Assembly: GCA_013001885.1 (NCBI GenBank) | Contig: JABDLD010000087.1 | Span: 1 to 64,000 of the forward strand | From: Lysobacterales bacterium | Lineage (GTDB): Bacteria; Pseudomonadota; Gammaproteobacteria; Xanthomonadales; SZUA-36 | Direction: 5' to 3' | DNA: 64,000 bases | Part shown: in pieces, positions 43,047-51,786 of the stretch | Layout: each line of letters opens with the position of its first letter | Numbering within the stretch: the stretch's first letter is position 1 | Program-made: the position numbers and the translations under genes | The notes under the pieces: generated by a model | Databases searched by the model: none | What the model was told of the DNA's origin: nothing | What the model saw: only the letters and a program-made list of their open reading frames with translations

Positions 43047-44537
43047 ATGGCCACTTACTTCAACAGCATCCTGGAGACGATTGGCAATACACCGATCGTC
43101 AAGATTAACCGGCTGGCGCCACCCGGCATCGATCTGTTCGTCAAAATTGAGTCGTTTAACCCCATGGGTTCGGTCAAGGACCGAATGGCGCTAAGCGTGA
43201 TTCAGCAGGCCGAACGCGATGGCGTCCTCAAGCCCGGACAGACCGTCGTCGAGGCCACCAGCGGAAACACCGGAATCGGTTTGGCCATGGTATGCGCCGC
43301 GAAAGGCTATCCATTGGTGCTGACGATGGCGGAAAACTTCAGCGTCGAACGCCGCAAGATTCTGCGTTTTCTCGGGGCAAAAGTTGTTTTGACACCGGCC
43401 GAACTCAAGGGCAGCGGGATGCTGGCCAAAGCGGAAGAACTGGCTGAGACACATGGCTGGTTCCTGGTCAGGCAGTTTGAAAACGAAGCAAATGCCGAGG
43501 CCCACACGCTGTCAACAGCACTTGAAATTCTCGACGTGTTCCGGGCACGAAGTCTCAATTTTTTTGTAACCGGTTATGGAACCGGCGGTACGCTTAAAGG
43601 CACCGCGCGGGTCCTCAAACAAAGAAGCCCGGAAACCAGGATTGTTGTTTGCGAACCAGACAACTCCCCGTTGTTAGGCAGCGGTGTACCGCAGGCGCGT
43701 GACCAGGACGGCAACCCATCGGAAAGTCACCCTCATTTTCGCCCGCACCTGATGCAGGGCTGGACTCCGGATTTTATCCCAAAACTGGCTGAAGACGCCG
43801 TCGCGATGAAATTGATCGACCAGATCATGCCGGTCGACGGCGCCCATTCACTGGAAATGTCCAGGCAGTTGGCCTGCATGGAGGGGATTTTCACCGGCAC
43901 CTCCGGGGGCGCGACCTTTTCAGGGGCAATGCAACTGGCGAAAAATGCGCCGCCCAATACAACCATTTTGTGCATGCTGCCGGACACCGGTGAACGCTAT
44001 TTGTCGACCCCGCTGTTCGAGGGTATCCGGGAAGAGATGACCGAAGAAGAAATGGACATTGCCCGCTCCACGCCGGGATATCGGTTTGACAATAAAGCGG
44101 CGGCGCCTGCTCCGGAGAAAGCCGGGGATGCGCCCCCTCTTGACGAATCCGCAGATAAATTTGTCACCGGCATTATCGGTGACAAGGATACACCCGTCGT
44201 GCTGTTTGCTCTGGAGTGGTGCGAGTTTTGCTGGGCCATCCGCAAACTCTTTGCTGAGCTCGATATTCCGTACAACGCGGTTGACCTGGACTCCGTGAAA
44301 TATCAGAAGGGAGATTTCGGCGGCCAGATCCGCGCCGTGCTCGCTGCCCGCATCGGCAGCAATACGATCCCGCAGATCTTTATTGGCGGCGAACATCTCG
44401 GCGGCGCCACCGACACATTCGAGGCCTGCAAATCAGGCGAACTGCAGCAGCGCTTGGCAAACGCAGGTATCGATTCCGGGGACCTGGGCGACAAGGACCC
44501 CTACGAACTGCTGCCTAAATGGCTGCATAAACGTTGA
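43047..44537 (+). CDS. Cysteine synthase fused to a C-terminal glutaredoxin domain
   Basis: A 496-residue two-domain protein. Residues 1-335 are a cysteine synthase (O-acetylserine sulfhydrylase-type): PLP lysine K44 in NPMGSVKDRMAL, TSGNTGIGLAM, the Gly loop GYGTGGTLKG and the distal serine region GTSGGATF. Residues 345-372 are an Ala/Pro/Glu linker. Residues 373-470 are glutaredoxin-like, with the dithiol motif EWCEFCWAIRKLF (C392, C395), the cis-Pro in TIPQIFIGGEHLGG and a terminal helix. A fusion of cysteine synthesis with thiol-disulphide exchange suggests redox control of, or reductant delivery to, the enzyme. The open frame extends 27 codons upstream, but the ATG at 43047 gives the family N-terminus. 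It overlaps the next gene by 4 bases. Confidence 0.92.
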   Translation: MATYFNSILETIGNTPIVKINRLAPPGIDLFVKIESFNPMGSVKDRMALSVIQQAERDGVLKPGQTVVEATSGNTGIGLAMVCAAKGYPLVLTMAENFSVERRKILRFLGAKVVLTPAELKGSGMLAKAEELAETHGWFLVRQFENEANAEAHTLSTALEILDVFRARSLNFFVTGYGTGGTLKGTARVLKQRSPETRIVVCEPDNSPLLGSGVPQARDQDGNPSESHPHFRPHLMQGWTPDFIPKLAEDAVAMKLIDQIMPVDGAHSLEMSRQLACMEGIFTGTSGGATFSGAMQLAKNAPPNTTILCMLPDTGERYLSTPLFEGIREEMTEEEMDIARSTPGYRFDNKAAAPAPEKAGDAPPLDESADKFVTGIIGDKDTPVVLFALEWCEFCWAIRKLFAELDIPYNAVDLDSVKYQKGDFGGQIRAVLAARIGSNTIPQIFIGGEHLGGATDTFEACKSGELQQRLANAGIDSGDLGDKDPYELLPKWLHKR

Positions 44538-45337
44538 CGAAGCATTTTTCAGGGCCAGCGGCCCTGGCGTCACTTCTGTTTGTGTTCAGCACGCTGTGCC
44601 TGGCCCATCCGGATGATGAATTCTGCACCGCCGATTCCGGGCTGGACCCCGCCCTGTGCGCCGCATTGGCGGAAGCCGACAAAGCGGTCGACGTGCAAAA
44701 CACCGGTGACAGCGACACCATGCTGAACAAGGCGCAACGCGCCCAGGTTCGAAGCACCATCACATTCGATCGCTCCTGGCAGGAAACGGCCACGTTGTAT
44801 GTCGAGCTGGGCTTCGAACACATCCTGCCCAAAGGACTGGACCACATCCTGTTCGTGCTGGCGCTGTTTTTCGCCTCCACCCGGCTCAAGCCACTACTGA
44901 TCCAGATTTCGGTGTTTACACTCGCCCACACGATCACCCTGGGCATTGCGGCAGCCGGCTGGGTCAAGGCTCCGGGCAGCGTCGTTGAACCGCTGATCGC
45001 GGTCAGTATCGCCTTTGTCGCCATCGAAAACCTGGTGGCAAAAGAAATGACGCCGTGGCGGCCGTTGATCGTGTTCGGATTCGGGCTTTTTCACGGCCTT
45101 GGATTTGCCCGCGTTCTAATTGACCTGGGATTGCCGGATGAGCAATTTCTTACGGCGCTGATCGGATTCAACGTCGGTGTGGAACTGGGGCAGCTGTCGA
45201 TCGTGCTGGCCGCCTGGTTGCTGTTCCATCGACTGTTCTCGCGGCCCTGGTACAGGGCGCGAGTCGTACTGCCGGCCTCGTTTCTGATTGCTGTGACCGG
45301 CAGTTGGTGGGCTTTTCAAAGAATTTTCCTGGCGTAG
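44534..45337 (+). CDS. HupE/UreJ family membrane protein
   Basis: A 267-residue protein with a signal peptide (to SLCLA-HPD region), a short periplasmic segment with two cysteines (FCTADSGLDPALC) and six hydrophobic helices. The HupE/UreJ-like motifs are FEHILPKGLDHILFVLALFF, FTLAHTITLG and FGLFHGLGFARVL; the repeated histidines suggest metal binding. Relatives are nickel or cobalt permease-like, but substrate and direction are not known. The start is TTG overlapping the stop of the preceding fusion gene (TTGA), implying coupled translation. The stop codon lies inside a REP-like repeat. Confidence 0.82.
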   Translation: MTKHFSGPAALASLLFVFSTLCLAHPDDEFCTADSGLDPALCAALAEADKAVDVQNTGDSDTMLNKAQRAQVRSTITFDRSWQETATLYVELGFEHILPKGLDHILFVLALFFASTRLKPLLIQISVFTLAHTITLGIAAAGWVKAPGSVVEPLIAVSIAFVAIENLVAKEMTPWRPLIVFGFGLFHGLGFARVLIDLGLPDEQFLTALIGFNVGVELGQLSIVLAAWLLFHRLFSRPWYRARVVLPASFLIAVTGSWWAFQRIFLA

Positions 45338-45373
45338 GAGCGAATCCATTCGCGATGATGATCGGCGAATGGA
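45334..45373. repeat. REP-like palindromic element between convergent genes
   Basis: It begins GTAGGAGCGAAT and contains a 12-bp inverted repeat with one bulge, TCCATTCGCGAT (45345-45356) against ATCGGCGAATGGA (45361-45373), around loop GATG. The GTAGGAGCG start resembles REP sequences of pseudomonads and xanthomonads. It covers the HupE-like stop codon and could also protect or end transcripts. Confidence 0.5.
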
Positions 45374-45391
45374 CCCGCGCCTGCCGGCCGC

Positions 45392-47596
45392 TCAGTTCAA
45401 TCCGCGAATTTCCAGCAGCGGATCAATCGATGGGTCTTTACCCCGGAACTGCCGGTAGAGTTCGTCTGCATCGCGAATCCCGCCTGCCTGATAGACGTTT
45501 TCTTTCAATCGCGCTGCCAGCTCAGGGTCATAAATATCGCCGGCTTCCATAAACGCTGTGAAACCGTCTGCATCGAGGATCTCGGACCACAGGTACGCAT
45601 AGTAGCCAGCCGAGTAACCGCCGGCGAAGATATGCGCAAAATATGGGCTGCGGTAACGTGACTCGATCTCGCCCGGCTTGCCGTAAGCCGACATGGCGTC
45701 CGCTTCGAATTGGGAGGCGTCTTCCACAGCCGCCGCCTCGTTGGGCGAGAGATTATGCCAGTTGAGGTCCAGCAGCGAAGCCGCAATGTATTCAGTGGTT
45801 TTGAATCCCTGGTTATGGGTGGAGGCAGCGCGAATCTTCTCGACCAGTTCCAACGGAATCATTTCTCCGGTCTCGTTGTGTTTCGCATACACGGCCAAAA
45901 CCTGCGGCTGCGAAGCGTAATGCTCCATGAACTGCGCCGGAAATTCAGTGTAGTCCCTGGGGCTGCCGCTGGTGCCGGCAAATCGCGGGTATCGAACCTG
46001 AGTGAGCAGGCCATGGAGTGCATGGCCAAATTCGTGGAACAGGGTTTCCACCTGGTCATAACTGAGCAGCGTGTCTTCGCCCTCGGCTGGAACGGCGAGA
46101 TTGAGGTTGTTGGTCACGATGGGTCGGACGTTGTTGTCTCCGACATGGGACGTTTGCCGGTAGGAACTCATCCATGCCCCGCCGCGCTTGGAGTCCCTGG
46201 CGTAAAAGTCGGCCATGAATACGCCGAGAAATGAACCGTCCGAATCATGCACGGCAAAAGGCTGAACTACCGGGTTCCAGACCGGCACGTCGGATAGCGG
46301 TTCGAACGTCACACCAAACAACTTGTTCGCCACGTGGAAAGCGCCTTCGCGGACATTGCCGAGTTCAAAATACGGCTTGACCTCGGATTCGTCGATCGCA
46401 TATTTCTTGGTCCGGAGTTTCTCCGCGTAATACCACCAGTCATGGCCCTCGATGATGAAATCATGGCCTTCTTCCTGCACGATCGTCTGCATTTCAGCGA
46501 GTTCCTGGTCCGCTCTGGCCAGCCCCGGCTTCCATACTTCGAGCAGAAATTCCTCGGCTTTTTGCGGAGTTTTCGCCATCCGGGTTTCAAGCTGGTAGGC
46601 CGAGTGATTTTCGTAGCCCAGCAAATGTGCACGCTCCGCACGCAACCGGGAAACCTCGGCCAGTTCGTCCCGGTTATCGTTATCATTGCCCTGTGCTGCC
46701 CGTGCGCGATAGGCATCGTACATTTGCCGGCGCAGTTCACGGTTGTCCGCGTAGGTCATGAATCCCTCGTAGGTTCCGCGGTCAAGACCGAAGATCCACG
46801 CACCCGGCTTGCCTTTCCCTTCAGCCTTGACCCTCGCTGATCCAATCATGTTCGCCGGCAGCCCTGCAAGGTCAGCCTCGTCAGTAATGACAAGTTCAAA
46901 GGCCTTGGTTTCTTTCAACAGGTTCTGGGCAAAAATCGTGTTTAACTCAGAGATACGGGCGTTGATGTCTTTCATCCGGGCTTTTGCCGTTTCATCCAGC
47001 GCTGCGCCCCGGCGCACGAAGTCACGATGGGTCAGTTCAACCAGGCGCTGGGCCTGCTCATCGAGACCCAGCGTTTCCCTGGCCTCGTAAACCGCCGCGA
47101 CACGATCAAATATTTTTTGATCGAGGTAAATTGCATCCTGCTCGCGGGTCAGGATTGGGCTGATTTCCACTTCCAGGGCCTGCAGGAAATCGTTGGTATC
47201 GGTGTTGGTGATGTTTCCGAAAACGAGGCTGACGGTGGTAAGGGAAGATCCCGCAAACTCCAGCGCTTCTATCGTATTTTCGAATGTCGGCGGCTCCGTA
47301 TTGTCCCGGATGGCTGCCACGTCCGCTCTCAGCTGTTCAATACCCGCATCGAACGCAGGCTGGTAATGTTCATCACGAAGTGCATCAAATGGCGGGATAC
47401 CGTATGGCGTGTCCCAACTCTCAAAGAAGGGATTGACTTCTCCAACGGCCAAAACCACCTCCATCGCTGGCTCATCGGGCGCGTCATTCATTACGGTTTC
47501 TGGAGCCTCTTCGGCTTTATCAGTGCAACCCATAACAGCCAGGGCCAGGCCGGCGGCCGCCAAAGTCTTGAGGGAAAAGTTCTGATTCGTGGTCAT
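45392..47596 (-). CDS. M3 family peptidyl-dipeptidase, lipoprotein form
   Basis: A zinc oligopeptidase of 734 residues related to Dcp and oligopeptidase A. The thermolysin-like motif HEFGH lies at residues 521-525, with the third ligand in the following helix (EFPAQFMEHY). The rest is the all-helical M3 body. The N-terminus has a lipobox, LALAVMGC-TDK, followed by an acidic linker, so the enzyme is probably anchored in an envelope membrane, not cytoplasmic as in E. coli. It would degrade short peptides in the periplasm. The ATG at 47596 was chosen because CAGGAAC precedes it and it gives a compact lipoprotein signal. It lies 95 bases after the PrsW gene. Confidence 0.9.
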   Translation of the reverse strand: MTTNQNFSLKTLAAAGLALAVMGCTDKAEEAPETVMNDAPDEPAMEVVLAVGEVNPFFESWDTPYGIPPFDALRDEHYQPAFDAGIEQLRADVAAIRDNTEPPTFENTIEALEFAGSSLTTVSLVFGNITNTDTNDFLQALEVEISPILTREQDAIYLDQKIFDRVAAVYEARETLGLDEQAQRLVELTHRDFVRRGAALDETAKARMKDINARISELNTIFAQNLLKETKAFELVITDEADLAGLPANMIGSARVKAEGKGKPGAWIFGLDRGTYEGFMTYADNRELRRQMYDAYRARAAQGNDNDNRDELAEVSRLRAERAHLLGYENHSAYQLETRMAKTPQKAEEFLLEVWKPGLARADQELAEMQTIVQEEGHDFIIEGHDWWYYAEKLRTKKYAIDESEVKPYFELGNVREGAFHVANKLFGVTFEPLSDVPVWNPVVQPFAVHDSDGSFLGVFMADFYARDSKRGGAWMSSYRQTSHVGDNNVRPIVTNNLNLAVPAEGEDTLLSYDQVETLFHEFGHALHGLLTQVRYPRFAGTSGSPRDYTEFPAQFMEHYASQPQVLAVYAKHNETGEMIPLELVEKIRAASTHNQGFKTTEYIAASLLDLNWHNLSPNEAAAVEDASQFEADAMSAYGKPGEIESRYRSPYFAHIFAGGYSAGYYAYLWSEILDADGFTAFMEAGDIYDPELAARLKENVYQAGGIRDADELYRQFRGKDPSIDPLLEIRGLN

Positions 47597-47691
47597 GGTA
47601 GTTCCTGCTGGTTTGATAACCTGCATAAACTATCATTTTTGCGGTCTGAATGGAGGTGACTCCGATCACTATTGTCTCAAAATCCGGCAAA

Positions 47692-48708
47692 TCAGCGGCT
47701 GATAACGTGCATTTGCCAGAGGTCTTTACGCTCGATCTGCAAAAACGGTTTCATCGCCAGGCAACCGGTTTTTCCAATACTCTTTTCGAGGAAATGCAGT
47801 TCTTCAAATTTTTCCCGGGTGCGTTCACCTACAGGCAGTTCGATTCCGTTCTCCCGCGCTATCAATGCCGCCTTCGCGCGGATGGCAAGCTCGGTATACA
47901 CACGCAGGTAGCACAGCATGTCCACCAGGACAGGACCTTCGAACTTACCGCGTAAATCGTCGAGGAACTGACCAATTTTCGATTCGGTAAACTGTCCCGA
48001 TTCGATCATTTCAATCAGGTTTGCATCGGCATCGAAGTCCAGTTCTAGCCAGTCATGCAGGGCTTTTGAACTCCGCTGGAAAACCAGCTGAAGCAAGGGC
48101 GGCAGGATAAACAGAGTCCCGATGGTTTGCAGCACCGGCGCCACCAGGAAGTGGTTGAATACGGAATGCAGTAAGACAGCAACCGCCAGGCCCGGCAGGT
48201 AGAACAGCGGATTAATCCTCATTTGGCGCTCGGTGAGCGTCTGCGACATAATCGCAAAAATCGCCACGACACCGCCGTGCATGATTGCAGTGCCGAATCC
48301 CCGCACGATCCAGACGCCGAAGCTGGCCGTTGAATAGATTTGCAGGTATTGAAAATTTTCGACCAGCGCAAAGCCTGCGCCGACTGCGAAACCCATAATG
48401 GCTGAATCAACCAGGAAGCCTATCCGGTTAGTACGAAAAAGGTACACAATGATCAGCGCTTTGAGGCCTTCTTCGACAAATGGCGCCACGTATCGGGAAT
48501 ACGGTTTGAGCGGCATATCCAGCACACCCAGCAACCAGCCGTTGATATACATGGCTGCAACGGCTGTAAGCCCGCCCATGAATATCACTGCCAGCACATT
48601 TTTTAGACTGACCAGCTTGTAGCTGTCCATGTAGACCAGCACAACCAGGAAAATAAGGACTGGCAGCAGTCCCACCGGAGCCCTAGCCAGAAAATCTATT
48701 GAAAACAT
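47692..48708 (-). CDS. PrsW family intramembrane metalloprotease
   Basis: A 338-residue membrane protein with about eight helices in the first 215 residues and a soluble C-terminal tail (about 220-338). The PrsW motifs are PFVEEGLKAL (EExxK, residues 79-83), FALVENFQY (E117), IMHGG (H144) and LLHSVFNHF (H181, H186). In Bacillus, PrsW cleaves an anti-sigma factor; relatives here could cleave another membrane substrate. The start codon overlaps the stop of the large metallopeptidase/propeller gene by one base (TAATG), so the two are coupled. The extra C-terminal domain has no recognised motif. Confidence 0.88.
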   Translation of the reverse strand: MFSIDFLARAPVGLLPVLIFLVVLVYMDSYKLVSLKNVLAVIFMGGLTAVAAMYINGWLLGVLDMPLKPYSRYVAPFVEEGLKALIIVYLFRTNRIGFLVDSAIMGFAVGAGFALVENFQYLQIYSTASFGVWIVRGFGTAIMHGGVVAIFAIMSQTLTERQMRINPLFYLPGLAVAVLLHSVFNHFLVAPVLQTIGTLFILPPLLQLVFQRSSKALHDWLELDFDADANLIEMIESGQFTESKIGQFLDDLRGKFEGPVLVDMLCYLRVYTELAIRAKAALIARENGIELPVGERTREKFEELHFLEKSIGKTGCLAMKPFLQIERKDLWQMHVISR

Positions 48709-51662
48709 TACAGAATTTTAAGCGAAATCATCCACTCTGTGTCGTACTTGTCACCATCGATATAGCCCTGGGCATAACCGAACGACAGCCTCATCGGATA
48801 ACGATGCACTACCGTGAAATGAAAGTCGGCCTGCGCCCCCACGCTGTAATACGTCTCCTTGTAGCGACTGTTCCCCAAATCGGTAACCAGGGCGCCTGCA
48901 AACAGCGCTGCGCGAACCCACGTCAGGTAGAAACTCGGCGTGCCCACTTCCCTGAACGTAAGCGGCGGCAGGTTCCACTCCATCACCGATTTGGCGAAGT
49001 CCTGGCCGTCGATTGAGTCAATATCAAAACCCGGGAAACTGTAGAAGCTCCGATAGCGTTTTACTTCTCCGTCATCCACATAGTTGTTACCAAAACTGCC
49101 GAAATACCAGTTAGCCAGTGAATTGTCCCGGTCTCCACCGGAGAGGCCGGCAGAGTTGTAAAACCAGATTGAAGAATGCTTGATTGGCAATGCAAAACCA
49201 AAGTCAAATCCTGCCCGGATTTTTGGAACAAAGGCGCTGTCTGCATAATCTGCATAGCCCACCAGGTCCCAGCCGATCCCTTTCTCATAGTCAACTGCGC
49301 CCAGAGACACCCTTTTATTCGAGTAGTTCAGCTTGGCGCGGGCGGATGCAAGTCGCGCAAACGATGTCGGAACGTTCTGGTTGTTCGGCAGCGTATCGAG
49401 GCCGGTATAGTAAGCCGCGTCAAGATCCAGACTCATGTTGCGCGGTCCGTCGAAAATCAAAGATTTGGTGTGTCCTACGATAAAGGCATCACCCTTGCGG
49501 GCACGCTCGGTGGGGCCGAAAAGATCGTAGAAGTCCGCGTAGTTGTGCCAATAGCGAAACCGCCAGTTCAGCGCCTTGTATTCGATGTCCGCGTGCAGAC
49601 GCTCACTGGAATCAAGAGAACTGTCGGGACTGAAAGAAGCATTGATCGTCAGGCTGTTCAATCCGACCGGATCCCGAATATTGAGGCTGTAACCCAACGC
49701 AAACGTGTCACGATAACCCTGGATAATCGGGTATCCAGAAGACACCTTAAGTTCCTTTCGTGGAATATATTTGCCGCGGTTGGTGACTAGGTCATCAAGC
49801 GGAACTTTCATCGGTGAACCCACTGCCCAATCGCGCACAATCGGATGTTTTTTCGCTATCTCCGACCCCAGGAAGGTAATGGCGCTGAGATCCTCCAGCG
49901 GGACCGGATCAATAATCGAAGGAACGAAGCCTTCGCCGGTAAAATCGTAAACCAGCAACGATCCATCATCCAGCGGAAGCGGCCTGAAAAATCCGGTTTC
50001 AGCGTTGCTCACGGCTTCCAGATCACCCGTTTCGATTTCGTAACGGAAGATGTTCGAAACACCTGTGTAGTAGGAACTTCCATACAGGTAACGGTCATCC
50101 TGAGAGAAAACGAAGCCTTCGGGAACTGCTGCACCGACGTTGAACTCGGCCATGGGTTTAGCTTGCTGATTTCGCAAATCCTCGGCCCGGAATACCCTGA
50201 GATACTGATTGCCGGTGACTTCGCCCATTGAAGCGGAAATCAACTTGCCATCATGGGAAACATCCATTTCATAGAGGACTTGTCCATATTCCCAGGTGAA
50301 GACCTGGTTCCATTCTTCATAGGGATACGGAATGTTCACCAGTGTCACGTAACCGTTCAGATGCCTCAGACCCCAAAGCGAGCGATCCGATGGGTCGAAT
50401 ACAAGTTCACCGATTCGCGCGTCTTTCAGCAGCATGCGCCGCTTGCCCGTCTCCAGATCGATGGCCACAACGTCACGGAAATCAGAATTATCCTCTGTAT
50501 AAAAAAGTGTTCTGCTTTCCGGATCAAAGGCGGTGGAAGTGACGCGGTACAACATCGGTCCTTTGACATCCCTCAACCGGTCGATACTGCCGTCCTCCAA
50601 CGACATCATACCGACATGTCCGACGACGCCAGGATAGCGGAAAGCGCCCACCAGGTTCTTCGTCTCCGGATCGATGAAGGAACGAGATGCAGAACCCACG
50701 CCACGATCGACGAGCCTGCGCGCGGGAGTCAATGGCTGTGCTCTGACTGCCTCCAGATTAGCCTGCTGAAATTGATGCTCCCATTCAATCCATTCGTCCC
50801 AGGCATCTTCAAGCGACAAACCAAAAACGGCACGAAACTGACTCGCATAGTAGCGCTCGCTGTCTTCGTTTCTGCTCAACCATTCAATGACCTTTTCAGG
50901 TGAATACAGGTAGGCCATGTATCCGAAAAAACGGGTTCCGTAGAGATAAGCATTCACGCCAACCAGAAAATCCACTTTTGTCCCTTCAGACACCAGGCCC
51001 AGGTTGCTGTAAAAATGTGCATCATCCCGCACCATTGCGCGGAACACCATTTCATCGAATGCGCCCTGCGACCGGCCAAGACCGCCAGCCATCCAGGTTT
51101 CCATGAATACCGCGCTGCCTTCGGCATACCAGCGCGGGTTTGCATCCCTGGGGCTTGCCAGATAGGCATAGAGTATTGACTCCGGATGTTCCTGCACAGG
51201 CGCTGGTTTGCCGAGAAACACCCGCCGCCACCAGGCATCCTGTTCATTCCACACGTCATTGGTCGCGATGTGAACCATCTCGTGGTTCAGTAACATGTAT
51301 ACGCGTTCGCTGGCGGGGAACGTTTCGTGGGTGCGGCTTAATGGCGCGACTTCGATCTGAACGAAATTATTGGGGACGACCCCTGCTGCGGCGTTTCCGT
51401 AGTCGGTGAAGTCCGTCAGGAGAACCGTGGTTTTCTCCCATGGTTGCCAATTGAATATATATTTTTGGAATTCGAGTGAATTATGGAAACTGCGAGCCAC
51501 GTGTGGCGTCAGGTAAGTCTGCATTGGGTCAAAGTAAAGTAACCGCAGATCATCGGTCTCCAACACATCGAGCGCGAATGGTGCCGCGAATGTATTGGTA
51601 ACCGCAATCAGTGCGCATACCAGCATCGAGAATTTTGATGTTCCGCTTCTCATTCTGACCAT
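48708..51662 (-). CDS. Outer-membrane metallopeptidase with beta-propeller and C-terminal beta-barrel
   Basis: A 984-residue exported protein. After a signal peptide (about 1-27) comes a gluzincin-type peptidase domain: HEMVH at 127-131 and WYAEGSAVFME with a probable third ligand E181. A TolB/WD40-like propeller follows (about 320-620, repeated D-x-x-S/G-R and YEIETGDLE motifs). The last third (about 640-984) has alternating aromatic strands such as LNWRFRYWHNYADFYDLFG and ends TEWMISLKIL, like an outer-membrane barrel. The whole looks like a surface-exposed or periplasm-facing protease fixed in the outer membrane. The substrate is unknown. It is followed by the PrsW gene with a one-base overlap. 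A start three codons later is possible. Confidence 0.82.
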   Translation of the reverse strand: MVRMRSGTSKFSMLVCALIAVTNTFAAPFALDVLETDDLRLLYFDPMQTYLTPHVARSFHNSLEFQKYIFNWQPWEKTTVLLTDFTDYGNAAAGVVPNNFVQIEVAPLSRTHETFPASERVYMLLNHEMVHIATNDVWNEQDAWWRRVFLGKPAPVQEHPESILYAYLASPRDANPRWYAEGSAVFMETWMAGGLGRSQGAFDEMVFRAMVRDDAHFYSNLGLVSEGTKVDFLVGVNAYLYGTRFFGYMAYLYSPEKVIEWLSRNEDSERYYASQFRAVFGLSLEDAWDEWIEWEHQFQQANLEAVRAQPLTPARRLVDRGVGSASRSFIDPETKNLVGAFRYPGVVGHVGMMSLEDGSIDRLRDVKGPMLYRVTSTAFDPESRTLFYTEDNSDFRDVVAIDLETGKRRMLLKDARIGELVFDPSDRSLWGLRHLNGYVTLVNIPYPYEEWNQVFTWEYGQVLYEMDVSHDGKLISASMGEVTGNQYLRVFRAEDLRNQQAKPMAEFNVGAAVPEGFVFSQDDRYLYGSSYYTGVSNIFRYEIETGDLEAVSNAETGFFRPLPLDDGSLLVYDFTGEGFVPSIIDPVPLEDLSAITFLGSEIAKKHPIVRDWAVGSPMKVPLDDLVTNRGKYIPRKELKVSSGYPIIQGYRDTFALGYSLNIRDPVGLNSLTINASFSPDSSLDSSERLHADIEYKALNWRFRYWHNYADFYDLFGPTERARKGDAFIVGHTKSLIFDGPRNMSLDLDAAYYTGLDTLPNNQNVPTSFARLASARAKLNYSNKRVSLGAVDYEKGIGWDLVGYADYADSAFVPKIRAGFDFGFALPIKHSSIWFYNSAGLSGGDRDNSLANWYFGSFGNNYVDDGEVKRYRSFYSFPGFDIDSIDGQDFAKSVMEWNLPPLTFREVGTPSFYLTWVRAALFAGALVTDLGNSRYKETYYSVGAQADFHFTVVHRYPMRLSFGYAQGYIDGDKYDTEWMISLKIL

Positions 51663-51721
51663 TCCGGGATTCCCTCACTCAGGCACGCCAACAAGCATAT
51701 AGCTTTTGGATTAAATAACCT

Positions 51722-51751
51722 AAAAAAAAGCCGCCTGTCTGAGCAGGCGGC
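51722..51751 (-). terminator. Rho-independent terminator after the nonapeptide-repeat gene
   Basis: An 8-bp stem GCCGCCTG/CAGGCGGC with loop TCTGAG, followed on the minus strand by eight T. It lies 35 bases beyond the stop codon of the repeat protein and marks the end of the six-gene minus-strand locus. Confidence 0.92.
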
Positions 51752-51786
51752 CAATAACAAGTAAAGACTAATTGTGCATTGCAGCG

